The notes: generated from the sequence alone by a model not told the origin. Numbered from the stretch's first letter, positions 32,416 to 41,154 are shown. The stretch: DNA of 64,000 bases from Motiliproteus sp. MSK22-1 (GCF_001968815.1 NZ_MIEQ01000035.1:1-64000); one strand, 5' to 3'. A program made the numbers and translations.

Positions 32416-34047
32416 ATGAAACGAGCTACATTAGGATTATCCGCTTTAACCTTGGCAATGGGTTTGAGCGCTGGGGGGAGTGCATTTGCAGCGAATGCTG
32501 CACCGACTCTGACTCCAGAAGAGTTTGATAAAGCCAAGTCTATGTATTTCCAGCGCTGTGCTGGTTGTCACGGTGTGCTACGTAAGGGTGCTACCGGTAA
32601 GAACCTGGAACCCGTGAACATGCTGAAGAAGGGGACTGATCGTCTGTCCCGGATCATCGAGCTGGGCACTGAAGGGGGAATGAACAACTTCAACGATATC
32701 TTCTCCAAAGAAGAAATCGACCTGTTGGCCAAGTACATTCAGATGGAACCACCAGTTCCACCAGAAATGTCTCTTGCTCTGATGAAAGAGCGTCATAAGG
32801 TTTTCATTGAGCCTAAGGACTATCCAACGAAGCCTCTGCACGGTCGTAACTGGAAAAACTTCTTCGTCGTTATCGAGCGTGATGCTGGTAAAGTAGCCAT
32901 TATCGACGGCGATACTAAAGAAGTTATCGACCACATCGATACTGGTTATGCGATCCACGTAATCAAGGGTACTGAGCATCACAAAACTCAGCACGATGAA
33001 AAGTATGAAACTGGTCGTTTCTGGTACACTCAGGGTCGTGACGGTAAAATGACCAAGATCGATCTGTGGCAGAAGCCTGGCAACATGCTGGTGGCTGAAA
33101 CCCAGATGGCATACGACGCACGTGACGTTGCTGTCTCCGGTGATGGTAAGTACGTTATCGGTGGCGGTTACTGGCCACCACACTTTGTAATCCTCGATGC
33201 AGAAAACATGGAGCCGCTGAAGGTGGTTTCTACCCGTGGTATCGACGTTGATGGTAATTACGTCAACGAAGCGCGAGTAGCTGCAATCTACACCACTCCT
33301 AACGAGCCAACTTTCCTGGTAGCGGTTAAAGAGCTGGGTCAGATGTGGCAGGTGGATTACACCGATCTGGACAACCTGCGTATCGAGCAAATCAACTCTG
33401 CTAAGTTCCTGCATGATGGTTTCTTCGATCCTTCGGGTCGTTACTTCCAAATCGCTGCTAACGCTTCCGATAAAATGGTTATCGTAGATACCAAGACTCG
33501 TAAGCTGGAAGCGATGATCGATACAGACGCCAAGCCACACCCTGGCCCTGGTGCAAACTGGATAGATCCTGAATGCGGTCCTGTAGCAGGTACTACTCAC
33601 TTGGGTGTCGGTCTGGTATCTGTTTGGGGTAACGATCCTGCCAATAATCCAGACAATGCCTGGAAGCTATGCTACGAAGTTGAGACTGATGGTGCCGGTG
33701 TCTTCATCCGTACCCATCCTGATTCACCTTACGTATGGGCTGACCAGACCAAGCATCCTGAACCTGAAGTTCAGCAGTCAGTACAGGTCTTCGACAAGAA
33801 AACCCACGAAATCGTCAAGACTATTCGTGTGACTGAGGAAGAAGGTAAAGCAGCGGTACACATGGAGTACAACGCCGACGGTACTGAAGTCTGGGTTTCT
33901 GTATGGAACCGTGCGGACAACGGTAATCCAACGGGTGAGATCGTTGTTTATGATGCCAAAACTCTGAAAGAGATCACTCGCATCAAGGGGCTGACTACTC
34001 CGACTGGTAAGTTCAACGTTCATAACCGCATTAATCACGTGACTTAA
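32416..34047 (+). CDS. nirS: Cytochrome cd1 nitrite reductase
   Basis: A 543-residue periplasmic nitrite reductase (nitrite to nitric oxide). Signal peptide ends at AFA-AN (~26). The cytochrome c domain has CAGCH (48-52). The eight-bladed d1 propeller carries His181 (YAIHVIK, heme d1 ligand position) and the active-site pair His333 (FLHDGFF) and His375 (KPHPGPGANW), spaced 42 residues as in the Pseudomonas aeruginosa enzyme. A GTAGGAGGTCACC ribosome-binding site precedes the start. Codon use is more biased than in the other nir genes, suggesting high expression. Two perfect FNR/DNR boxes lie upstream and a strong terminator follows. Confidence 0.98.
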   Translation: MKRATLGLSALTLAMGLSAGGSAFAANAAPTLTPEEFDKAKSMYFQRCAGCHGVLRKGATGKNLEPVNMLKKGTDRLSRIIELGTEGGMNNFNDIFSKEEIDLLAKYIQMEPPVPPEMSLALMKERHKVFIEPKDYPTKPLHGRNWKNFFVVIERDAGKVAIIDGDTKEVIDHIDTGYAIHVIKGTEHHKTQHDEKYETGRFWYTQGRDGKMTKIDLWQKPGNMLVAETQMAYDARDVAVSGDGKYVIGGGYWPPHFVILDAENMEPLKVVSTRGIDVDGNYVNEARVAAIYTTPNEPTFLVAVKELGQMWQVDYTDLDNLRIEQINSAKFLHDGFFDPSGRYFQIAANASDKMVIVDTKTRKLEAMIDTDAKPHPGPGANWIDPECGPVAGTTHLGVGLVSVWGNDPANNPDNAWKLCYEVETDGAGVFIRTHPDSPYVWADQTKHPEPEVQQSVQVFDKKTHEIVKTIRVTEEEGKAAVHMEYNADGTEVWVSVWNRADNGNPTGEIVVYDAKTLKEITRIKGLTTPTGKFNVHNRINHVT

Positions 34048-34108
34048 TTAATCGGTTCTCGTTGTACTGCTTGAAGTACTGTTACTGGCAGTGCTGTTAA
34101 GAAGTGCT

Positions 34109-34143
34109 AACAGGAGAGGTGGTTCTCACCTCTCCTGTTTTTC
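34109..34143 (+). terminator. Strong terminator between nirS and nirT
   Basis: AACAGGAGAGGTG (34109-34121) and CACCTCTCCTGTT (34127-34139) form a perfect 13-bp stem with a 5-nt loop, followed by TTTTC. It should make nirS mostly monocistronic, with partial read-through into nirT. Confidence 0.92.
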
Positions 34144-34185
34144 TCAAACATCTCATTAATTTATTTTCGGCCAGGAGAGTTGGTA

Positions 34186-35925
34186 ATGGCTATCCCACAA
34201 GCGCTCAAGACGCTCATGTCGCGCAAGCTTATTCTGGGAACATCCGTTGGCGTTGCGCTTATATTTATGCTGGCGGGGGTGATTTTCTGGGGCGGATTCA
34301 ATACCGCAATGGAAGTTACCAACACCATGGAGTTCTGTATCAGCTGTCATGAGATGGAGGAGAACGTCTACCAGGAATACAAGAAGTCTATTCATTACAA
34401 TAACCGTGCAGGAGTTCAGGCGACCTGCTCAGATTGCCATGTACCCAGACCTTGGGGGCATAAAGTTGTACGGAAAATCCAGGCATCTAACGAAGTGCTA
34501 CACAAAGTCTTAGGCTCCATCGATACGCCTGAGAAGTTTGATAACAAACGATTAGAGCTGGCCAACAATGTTTGGAAAGCTATGAAGTCGACAGATTCTA
34601 GAGAGTGTCGTAACTGTCATGATTTCAAAACCATGCAGCCGGAAAATCAAAAACCCCGTGCTCGCAAGCAACATATGAATGCAATGACTGCTGGTAATAC
34701 CTGTATCGATTGCCACAAAGGTATTGCCCACAAGCCGGTTCACGATCAACTTTCTGATGAAGAAATTGAATCGCTGACTAAGCCCGATCCCTCTATTGCG
34801 ATCAATCTGCCACCCCAGTGGGAAGAGTTTATCGCTAAAGAGGAAGAAGAGAAGCGTCTGAAGAAAGAACAAGCAGAGGCAGCAGCGGAAGCGGCCAGGT
34901 TAGCTCGTGAAAAAGCTAAGGCGGAAGCAGCTGAGTTAGCTAAGCAGCAAGCAGAGGCGGGTGCTGTCGCTACTGCATCCACACAGGCTCCGAGCGCTGC
35001 AAGTGCCGGAAATGGTGTTGACTGGAGTCTGGTGCCCAGTCGTGAAGTGACCATTTTCTATCCGGGTCAAACCTCAATGGAATGGGTTCTTCGTGGAAAA
35101 GACCACGGTGGTGCTCGTCCGGTCAAGGCTGGTGATCGCTGTGTCGATTGTCATGATGCAGAAACAGCGGACATGGGGCAGAAGATTGTTACTGGAGAGA
35201 AGAAGAAAGTAGAGCCAACGTTGATTCCGGGTAAGCGAGGAAGTATACCTGTTCAGGTTCAGGCCAGTTACGATGCCACTAATCTGTACCTCCGATTCCA
35301 GTGGGCTGATGCTGAGCACACACCGGTTCCCTTTGTCGAAGGTGGCAAGATGGATCCAGAGAATCAGATGAAACTGGCCTTTATGCTGGCGACAGATGAT
35401 ATCAAATATGCAGGGCAAGCCGGATGCTGGGGTACTTGTCATGCAGATCTGGATAGCATGCCGTTTGCACCTGAAGGTCAACAGGTCACTAAGTATCTGA
35501 CTGAGAGTCGTACTAAAATTGAGCTTAAGGGTCGCAGAGGTAAAGCACTGGGTGGCTGGGATAAGCTGAAATCTGAAGATGAGATTGCCAGTGAGTTTAA
35601 AGCTGGACACTATATGGACATCATTCGCTACAAGAGTGGTTCTAAATTAGTGGAAGATGGTCATATCCTGGCTAGCCGTGAAATGACCGAGGCTAATCCG
35701 ACTGAATTTGTAGCTAACAAAGAAGGTGATCAGTGGGTGGTCGAGGTGGTCCGGAAATTAAATACTGGCAAAGAAGGGGATGTTCCGCTGGCTACTGATC
35801 AGGTTTACAATTTTGGGTTTGCTATTCACGATGACTATACTCAAGCCCGTTACCACCACGTTTCCCTTGGGTATAAGCTAGGGTTTGATAATGTTGATGC
35901 AGAGATCAATGCTATTGCTAGATAG
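34186..35925 (+). CDS. nirT: NirT/NapC-type multiheme quinol dehydrogenase fused to an ethylbenzene-dehydrogenase-like heme domain
   Basis: A 579-residue protein starting at ATG 34186, 8 nt after AGGAG (a TTG 6 nt upstream is too close). Membrane anchor ~15-38. The NapC/NirT part has four CXXCH hemes (51-55, 81-85, 141-145, 173-177) and would take electrons from quinol. A charged Glu/Lys/Ala-rich helix (~212-260) links to a C-terminal domain with a fifth CVDCH (319-323), a CX3CH motif CWGTCH (414-419), and a beta-rich fold resembling the heme-binding subunit of the ethylbenzene/DMSO dehydrogenase family (YLRFQWAD; ending YHHVSLGYKLG). Ordinary NirT has about 200 residues. Confidence 0.88.
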   Translation: MAIPQALKTLMSRKLILGTSVGVALIFMLAGVIFWGGFNTAMEVTNTMEFCISCHEMEENVYQEYKKSIHYNNRAGVQATCSDCHVPRPWGHKVVRKIQASNEVLHKVLGSIDTPEKFDNKRLELANNVWKAMKSTDSRECRNCHDFKTMQPENQKPRARKQHMNAMTAGNTCIDCHKGIAHKPVHDQLSDEEIESLTKPDPSIAINLPPQWEEFIAKEEEEKRLKKEQAEAAAEAARLAREKAKAEAAELAKQQAEAGAVATASTQAPSAASAGNGVDWSLVPSREVTIFYPGQTSMEWVLRGKDHGGARPVKAGDRCVDCHDAETADMGQKIVTGEKKKVEPTLIPGKRGSIPVQVQASYDATNLYLRFQWADAEHTPVPFVEGGKMDPENQMKLAFMLATDDIKYAGQAGCWGTCHADLDSMPFAPEGQQVTKYLTESRTKIELKGRRGKALGGWDKLKSEDEIASEFKAGHYMDIIRYKSGSKLVEDGHILASREMTEANPTEFVANKEGDQWVVEVVRKLNTGKEGDVPLATDQVYNFGFAIHDDYTQARYHHVSLGYKLGFDNVDAEINAIAR

Positions 35926-35973
35926 TTATGATTGAAGGCGTACATTGTTCAGGGTAAAGCCGAGGAGCGTTGA

Positions 35974-36324
35974 ATGTTCAATTGCCTTACTCGGGCAACT
36001 AAAGGGTGGCTAATAGTCACCCTTTTGCTGTTGTCCATGCCATTCAGCTTGGTTGCGATTGCTGACACTCATGAGATTGAAATCAAAAGAATGAAGTTTC
36101 GTACACCGGAGTTGAGTATAAAAGCCGGAGATACAGTGATTTGGAAAAACATTGAATATCGCCAATATCATAGTGTCTGGTTTGAGTCGCTTGGTGAACC
36201 GGAACCTATTGACTATATATTCCCAGGGGATTCCTATAGCCGGACTTTTGAACAACCGGGTCGCTTTCCCTACCGTTGTGGGCCCCATCCCAAAATGACG
36301 GGTGTTATTCATGTGGCCGAATAG
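35974..36324 (+). CDS. Cupredoxin-domain electron carrier
   Basis: A 116-residue secreted plastocyanin/pseudoazurin-like protein. Signal peptide ~1-30 (ends AIA-DT). Type-1 copper ligands are all present: His66 (QYHSVWF), Cys102, His105 and Met108 (in RCGPHPKM). GAGGAGCG precedes the ATG. It lies directly after nirT and takes the place that nirM (cytochrome c551) holds in Pseudomonas aeruginosa, so it is the likely electron donor to NirS. That role is inference from position. Confidence 0.85.
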   Translation: MFNCLTRATKGWLIVTLLLLSMPFSLVAIADTHEIEIKRMKFRTPELSIKAGDTVIWKNIEYRQYHSVWFESLGEPEPIDYIFPGDSYSRTFEQPGRFPYRCGPHPKMTGVIHVAE

Positions 36325-36628
36325 TGGATTGCAGAATCGTTCGTCTTTGCTCCCCGTCTCTGAATTCTTTAACGTGCTGGGAGCTTTGTAGAGTCCCGCT
36401 GAAGTAGGTAAGTGTTGCAGAAGTCGTTAGACAGCAATGTGAACTGCAGATTAACTGCTCGGCGTGTGGAAAGGGGCGGTAGAAACTGTTGGGAGGATGA
36501 GCCGTTATTCCTGGTTTTAAAGGGACTGAATGACAGTAATCGGAATGAAAATATTCACTGGCCGTCCATAGTGATTTATCGTCGGCCAGTATTTAATGAC
36601 GGGCTGCCGTGGTCACCAGGCTTTGAGT
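36325..36628. other. Intergenic region with hairpin
   Basis: No credible gene. ACTGGCCG (36557-36564) and CGGCCAGT (36583-36590) form a perfect 8-bp stem with an 18-nt loop and no T tract. It may end the nirT-cupredoxin transcript or the opposite one. Confidence 0.4.
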
Positions 36629-36976
36629 TTAATCGGAAAAGTAAAAACTGCTCAATTCCGGATGTTCTATCACATTGATTGGAATATGTCTTCTATGAAC
36701 TCTGGCAACAATATTTTCGGTTTCTTCCTCTGGTAAATCTGCCACCACTACGAGATCTCGTTCTTCAAGGTCACTGTCTTCAAAATCCTTTTCCAAATGA
36801 GTGACTTCGGCTTGATCGATGAGTCGCTTGAGGGGCTCGCTAGGATCATAACTGATCACGGTAACCCGAACTTTTGCCTGTACTAAAACTTGCGCTGTGG
36901 CTGCGGCTTCAGATCCACTCCCTATTAACAGGGCCTGGGTTGAATTTGAACGAAGTAGAATCGGCAGAGTGTCCAT
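36629..36976 (-). CDS. Stand-alone N-terminal Rossmann domain of siroheme synthase (CysG/SirC-like)
   Basis: A 115-residue protein starting at ATG 36976 behind GGATGAG. It aligns by eye with residues 1-115 of E. coli CysG: MDTLPILLRSNSTQALLIGSG matches [21 protein letters not shown], and it ends at SSFYFSD, where CysG reads SFIMPS. The C-terminal dimerisation and methyltransferase parts are missing. The catalytic Asp104 of CysG (NVVD) is Glu here (NVIE), and the GXGXXA loop is GSGSEAA. It sits on the minus strand inside the nir cluster, so it may handle a siroheme or precorrin-2 step for heme d1. Activity is uncertain. Confidence 0.7.
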   Translation of the reverse strand: MDTLPILLRSNSTQALLIGSGSEAAATAQVLVQAKVRVTVISYDPSEPLKRLIDQAEVTHLEKDFEDSDLEERDLVVVADLPEEETENIVARVHRRHIPINVIEHPELSSFYFSD

Positions 36977-37121
36977 AATCTCATCCTTTAAAGCGAAAGA
37001 CGGCCTCAGGGGTCCGGCAGTTTTGATCATTGCGAAAGATCCCAGTTTGGCTATTTTTCTGGATCATAATCTCTGCTCGGCGGTGGCAACTTGTCCAATG
37101 TCAAGATATCAAAAGAGCAAC

Positions 37122-37135
37122 TTGAGCTGGGTCAA
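37122..37135. promoter_or_regulatory. Degenerate FNR/DNR-type box upstream of nirC
   Basis: TTGAG-CTGG-GTCAA differs from the consensus at one position in each half. A second weak candidate, TTGTC-CAAT-GTCAA, lies at 37091-37104. They could drive the nirC-nirN operon. Confidence 0.4.
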
Positions 37136-37233
37136 CTGCCTTGGTATGGCCGATAGAATTTGTCTTATATCAAGGAGTGACCCGCTGCCAGGCGTATTCT
37201 GGTAGCCAGTGATATTTGAACTGAGGTTTTGTC

Positions 37234-37611
37234 GTGAAGAGGTCATTGATCAGCCAGGTACGATTTACTCGTGGTTGCCCTGCCAGGAGAATAAAACAGG
37301 GCCTGGGGCTTGCACTGTTGCTGGCGTCAAGCACTGCCTGTATGGCTGAGAGTTCTCTTGATGTAAAACGTCAACAGGAGCTGACCTATATGCTGAAGCA
37401 TGATTGCGGTTCCTGTCATGGCATGACGCTGAAAGGAGGGCTGGGCCCGTCTCTATTGCCGAATACTCTATCGAGTAAAGGGCATAACATTGAAAGCTTG
37501 AGCCTCATTATTCGTTATGGAAAACCGGGTACGGCAATGCCTCCCTGGGGGCCCGTTTTAGCGGAAGAAGATATCCGCTGGATTGCAACACAATTACTTG
37601 AGACAAACTGA
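37234..37611 (+). CDS. nirC: NirC-like monoheme cytochrome c
   Basis: A 125-residue periplasmic c-type cytochrome. GTG start after a GAGG. Leader with a positively charged front and hydrophobic core (LGLALLLASSTACMA). Heme motif CGSCH (~58-62); the axial Met is in GTAMPPWG (~97). NirC can donate electrons to cd1 nitrite reductase and is needed in heme d1 insertion or maturation in some species. It heads the run of nirF-D-L-G-H-J-N and is probably the first gene of that operon. Confidence 0.85.
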   Translation: MKRSLISQVRFTRGCPARRIKQGLGLALLLASSTACMAESSLDVKRQQELTYMLKHDCGSCHGMTLKGGLGPSLLPNTLSSKGHNIESLSLIIRYGKPGTAMPPWGPVLAEEDIRWIATQLLETN

Positions 37612-37643
37612 TTGGATTTCAGCAAGCCCGGAAGAGGTATCAA

Positions 37644-38849
37644 ATGAATAGACGTATTTTCCTGAAATCAACGCTGGCCTCGGCGGCATTGCTTTCTGTG
37701 CAGGGCTGTAACTCTCTGGCAAGCCAACCAGCAAAGCAAGAGTATTGGATGCCCACTGGAGACTTAGGGATCGTCATCGAAAGAGCCGACGGCAAGGTCG
37801 CTCTGGTTAATACAAGCAGCCGTGAGAAATTGGCTGAAATAGAGGGGTTGGGGGATCTCTCCCATGCATCAGCGGTGTTTTCCCGCAATGAACGTTTTGC
37901 CTACGTTTTTGGCCGAGACGGTGGATTGACCAAAGTTGACCTGATTACTCGATCTATTGACCGTCGAGTTGTTCAATCCGGCAACAGCATCGGTGGAGCG
38001 ATTTCCCAGGACGGAAAGCTGGTTGCTGTTTCAAACTATACACCGGGTGGCGTGCAGGTTTTTGACAGTGAAACGCTGGCGCCAGTGCTGGATCTACCTG
38101 CTGTTGGAAAAGATGGCCAGGCCTCAAAAACAGTGGGCTTGGTTGATGCGCCAGGACAGCGTTTTGTTTTCAGTCTATTTGATTCTGGGGAAATCTGGCT
38201 GGTGGATTTTAGCGCTGCAGAGCCAAAAGTTACTCGTTACCAGGATATTGGCAAACAACCCTATGATGCGTTGATAACGCCAGATGGCCGTTACTATATA
38301 GCCGGGTTGTTTGGAGAAGACGGATTGGCGCTTCTCGATCTCTGGCATCCCGAAAAAGGTGTTCGTCGTATTCTGCCAGGTTATGGTCGTGGCCAACAGC
38401 GTTTACCTGTGTACAAAATGCCGCATCTTGAAGGCTGGGCCATTGCTGGTAATAAAGCCTTCATCCCTGCGGTGGGACGGCACGAAGTGCTGGTGGTGGA
38501 TACAAACACTTGGACAGAGATTGATCGTATCAAAGTCCACAGCCAGCCGGTATTCGTGATGTCCAGCCCGGATGGGCGGCAGATCTGGGTTAATTTTGCT
38601 TTTCCTGAGAACAAGCATTTACAGGTCATAGACTCGGATAATCATCGGCATATTCAGCATCTGGAGCCAGGAGAAGGGGTACTGCATATGGAGTTTACCC
38701 CCAGAGGAGAGGCTGTTTGGGTTTCGGTCCGTAACAATAACGAAGTTCAGGTTTTTGATACACAGGATTTCAGCAAGTTGGCAACACTGTCTATTGATAG
38801 CCCAAGCGGTATTTTCTTCACGGCCAGAGCGCATCGGATAGGTCTTTAA
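37644..38849 (+). CDS. nirF: Heme d1 biosynthesis protein NirF
   Basis: A 401-residue beta-propeller protein related to the d1 domain of NirS. The N terminus MNRRIFLKSTLASAALLSVQGCNS is a lipoprotein leader (Cys22), so it is anchored in the periplasm. Propeller blades are seen in DLGIVIERADGKVALVNT, DGRYYIAGLFGEDGLALLD and VLHMEFTPRGEAVWVSV. NirF acts at a late step, in which dihydro-heme d1 and related intermediates are handled. Preceded by GGAAGAGG. Confidence 0.93.
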   Translation: MNRRIFLKSTLASAALLSVQGCNSLASQPAKQEYWMPTGDLGIVIERADGKVALVNTSSREKLAEIEGLGDLSHASAVFSRNERFAYVFGRDGGLTKVDLITRSIDRRVVQSGNSIGGAISQDGKLVAVSNYTPGGVQVFDSETLAPVLDLPAVGKDGQASKTVGLVDAPGQRFVFSLFDSGEIWLVDFSAAEPKVTRYQDIGKQPYDALITPDGRYYIAGLFGEDGLALLDLWHPEKGVRRILPGYGRGQQRLPVYKMPHLEGWAIAGNKAFIPAVGRHEVLVVDTNTWTEIDRIKVHSQPVFVMSSPDGRQIWVNFAFPENKHLQVIDSDNHRHIQHLEPGEGVLHMEFTPRGEAVWVSVRNNNEVQVFDTQDFSKLATLSIDSPSGIFFTARAHRIGL

Positions 38850-38899
38850 AATGTCCTGTGAATACGGCCTTGGTAATCGGTTTTTGAAAAGGAGCGTGT

Positions 38900-39349
38900 A
38901 TGTATCAGCTTAATGAGCAGGAACGCCAGCTGTTGAATCTCTATCAGCGTCAGTTGCCGATACAGGAACGGCCCTACGCCACGATGGCCGAGGCTTGTGG
39001 TATGAGTGAGTCCGAGGTGATTGATTGCCTTAGTCGCTGGCAAGAAAGTGGAGTAATCAGTCGAATCGGAGCCGTGGTTAACCACCAGAAAGTGGGTGCC
39101 AGCACCTTAGCTGCCTTAGCGGTACCTGAAGATGAAATTCAGGCGGTGGCTGAACAGGTTAATGGCTTTGCCGAGGTCAATCACAACTATGAGCGAGAGC
39201 ATTTCTTTAATCTGTGGTTCGTTCTTGCAGCTCCTTCTCAACAACGAATTGATGAAGTTCTGGAAGAAATTGAATTAACAACTGGTTTGCCGTTGCTTAA
39301 TTTGCCCATGGTGAAAGCACATCATCTGGATTTGGGGTTTGCGCTATGA
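38900..39349 (+). CDS. nirD: Siroheme decarboxylase subunit NirD
   Basis: A 149-residue AsnC/Lrp-like protein. N-terminal helix-turn-helix (LNEQERQLLNLYQRQLPIQERPYATMAEACGMSESEV) and C-terminal AsnC-type ligand domain with FAEVNHNYEREHFFNLWFVLA. The HNYEREH histidines correspond to those proposed for decarboxylation of siroheme to didecarboxysiroheme. AAAAGGAG precedes the ATG. It overlaps nirL by 4 bp. Confidence 0.92.
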   Translation: MYQLNEQERQLLNLYQRQLPIQERPYATMAEACGMSESEVIDCLSRWQESGVISRIGAVVNHQKVGASTLAALAVPEDEIQAVAEQVNGFAEVNHNYEREHFFNLWFVLAAPSQQRIDEVLEEIELTTGLPLLNLPMVKAHHLDLGFAL

Positions 39350-40110
39350 ATTATAAAAGCGTGCATTCAGCAGAGGTAAACGCAACCACGCTGATGGCAA
39401 ATAGCACTAATGCTGATTTATTAAATATAAACAACATCGGCACCAACAGCAGAGGATTCAGGCGAATGAGTTTCAATGGTGGAAGTATCCATACCGCTAA
39501 AGTTGATATAGATCCTACTGATGCTTCAGGAATCCTGCTTCAAGCCCTCCAGGAAGGTCTACCTATTGTTGAGCGTCCCTACGCAAAGATAGCCGATCAA
39601 TTGGGTTGGACTGAGCAGCGGGTTATCGATGAACTGGAAAGTCTTTCCAAGTCAGACCGGGTTCGACGTATGGGAATTATTGTTAAACACCGTGCCTTGG
39701 GTTTTACGGCCAACGCCATGGTGGTTTGGGATATTCCCGATGATGAGGTGGACGCTGTAGCAGAGCGCATGGCTGAAGATAACTGCGTTACTCTTTGCTA
39801 TCAACGACCTCGTCGGTTACCTCAGTGGCCATACAACCTCTTCTGCATGATTCATGGGCAAGAGCGCGATCAGGTCCTGGGACGTCTGGATCAGTTGGTC
39901 GAGAACCTGAGCTTACAACAATATGCCCATCAGCCACTGTTTAGTACTCGCTGTTTTAAGCAATGTGGTGGTCGCTACTTTCGTACTCCAAAGAATGGAA
40001 CTGCTGATATAGGAGTGATTAAGAGTGAAGCGTCTAAGGTTGAGGTTTCAAGCATGGACATCGCTGATATCAACAGTAAAAGCGTAGCGATGGGGGGAGC
40101 CCATGTCTGA
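39346..40110 (+). CDS. nirL: Siroheme decarboxylase subunit NirL, extended
   Basis: A 254-residue member of the same AsnC-like family. The core (~58-215) has LPIVERPYAKIADQLGWTEQRV and CVTLCYQRPRRLPQWPYNLFCMIHG, the R-P-R-x-L-P-x-W pattern of NirL/NirH-type subunits. It has an N-terminal extension of about 50 polar residues and a C-terminal tail of about 35 residues, so it is far longer than the usual ~170. ATG 39466 (internal Met41) is an alternative start, but the ATGA overlap with nirD favours 39346. It forms the active complex with the partner subunits. Confidence 0.9.
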   Translation: MNYKSVHSAEVNATTLMANSTNADLLNINNIGTNSRGFRRMSFNGGSIHTAKVDIDPTDASGILLQALQEGLPIVERPYAKIADQLGWTEQRVIDELESLSKSDRVRRMGIIVKHRALGFTANAMVVWDIPDDEVDAVAERMAEDNCVTLCYQRPRRLPQWPYNLFCMIHGQERDQVLGRLDQLVENLSLQQYAHQPLFSTRCFKQCGGRYFRTPKNGTADIGVIKSEASKVEVSSMDIADINSKSVAMGGAHV

Positions 40111-40648
40111 AAGCGCTGCTACCGTCAGTGGTTTGCCAACCGGAAACTGTTCCTCCCGTGTGGCCGATCCGGCTGGTGTCGATAAAAAAATAACAGTAGC
40201 TGAGCTGGACACCACTGATCGTGCCCTGATTAACGAATACCAGAGTGGCTTTCCGTTATGTTCAGAACCCTACGCAGAGGTTGGTCGTCATTTAGGTATT
40301 GAAGAAGCAGAGGTTATTTCACGAATATCGAGATTGTTGGAATCAGGGGTTCTTACTCGCTTTGGTCCTCTTTTCAATATCGAAGCTTTTGGTGGGCAAT
40401 TTACATTGACTGCTATGGAAGTGCCTGAAGAGCGGTTTGAAGAAGTTAATGAAATAGTTAATGGATTTTCTGAAGTCGCGCATAATTACGAAAGGGAACA
40501 TACCCTGAATATGTGGTTTGTGCTCGCTTGTGAGTCTGTTCAGGAAACCGCAGAGGTTCTGGGGCAGCTGGAGCAGGCCACAGGTCTGAAGGCTTACCCG
40601 TTTCCTAAAACTCAGGAATTTTTTATCGGCTTGAGGTTTGACGCATGA
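40103..40648 (+). CDS. nirG: Siroheme decarboxylase subunit NirG
   Basis: A 181-residue AsnC-like subunit of the NirD type: core LDTTDRALINEYQSGFPLCSEPYAEVGRHLGI, and VAHNYEREHTLNMWFVLACES with the His-Asn-Tyr-Glu-Arg-Glu-His motif. About 30 extra N-terminal residues. It overlaps nirL by 8 bp and nirH by 4 bp, indicating coupled translation. Confidence 0.9.
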   Translation: MSESAATVSGLPTGNCSSRVADPAGVDKKITVAELDTTDRALINEYQSGFPLCSEPYAEVGRHLGIEEAEVISRISRLLESGVLTRFGPLFNIEAFGGQFTLTAMEVPEERFEEVNEIVNGFSEVAHNYEREHTLNMWFVLACESVQETAEVLGQLEQATGLKAYPFPKTQEFFIGLRFDA

Positions 40649-41154
40649 GTTCCTCTGAAAAAACAGCCTGTTCCTTAGATGCGCTTGACCGTCAACTCAT
40701 TGAAGAAACGCAGCAAGGACTGCCTTTGACGGCAAAACCTTATCAGACCATTGCCGAGCGCCTCAACTGTGATGAAAAAGAGGTTATCTCAAGGCTTGAA
40801 AGAATGATGGAGCAAGGCGTCGTTCGCCGAATCGGAGTAGTCCCTAATCATTACAAGCTTGGATACCGCTACAATCTGATGACGGTTTGGGATGTTCCTG
40901 ATGAGAAGGTTACTTCTCTGGGGGAGTCGGTGGGGGCGTTGGATTTTGTCAGCCACAGTTATGAACGACCGCGGCATTTACCTTTATGGCACTACAATCT
41001 GTTTGCCATGGTTCATGGTCGCAGTGAAAGTGAAGTTGAGCAGAAAGTCAGTGTCATCCAGGAAATGCTGGGTTCACATTGCAGGGACTTTCGCCTGCTT
41101 AACAGTAAAAGAATTCTGAAAAAAACCGGGCTTCGATTGAAAAAAAGCAATTGA
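40645..41154 (+). CDS. nirH: Siroheme decarboxylase subunit NirH
   Basis: A 169-residue AsnC-like subunit of the NirL type: LDRQLIEETQQGLPLTAKPYQTIAERLNC, then FVSHSYERPRHLPLWHYNLFAMVHG. Normal length. NirDLGH together convert siroheme to 12,18-didecarboxysiroheme, the precursor of heme d1. Confidence 0.92.
   Translation: MSSSEKTACSLDALDRQLIEETQQGLPLTAKPYQTIAERLNCDEKEVISRLERMMEQGVVRRIGVVPNHYKLGYRYNLMTVWDVPDEKVTSLGESVGALDFVSHSYERPRHLPLWHYNLFAMVHGRSESEVEQKVSVIQEMLGSHCRDFRLLNSKRILKKTGLRLKKSN

Noticed and set aside
32578-33600. 340-codon open frame antisense to nirS
   Set aside because: A shadow of the strongly biased codon use of nirS; no domain or ribosome-binding site.
36412-36678. 88-codon plus-strand frame between the cupredoxin and nirC
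   Set aside because: No recognisable features and overlaps the half-CysG gene in antisense.
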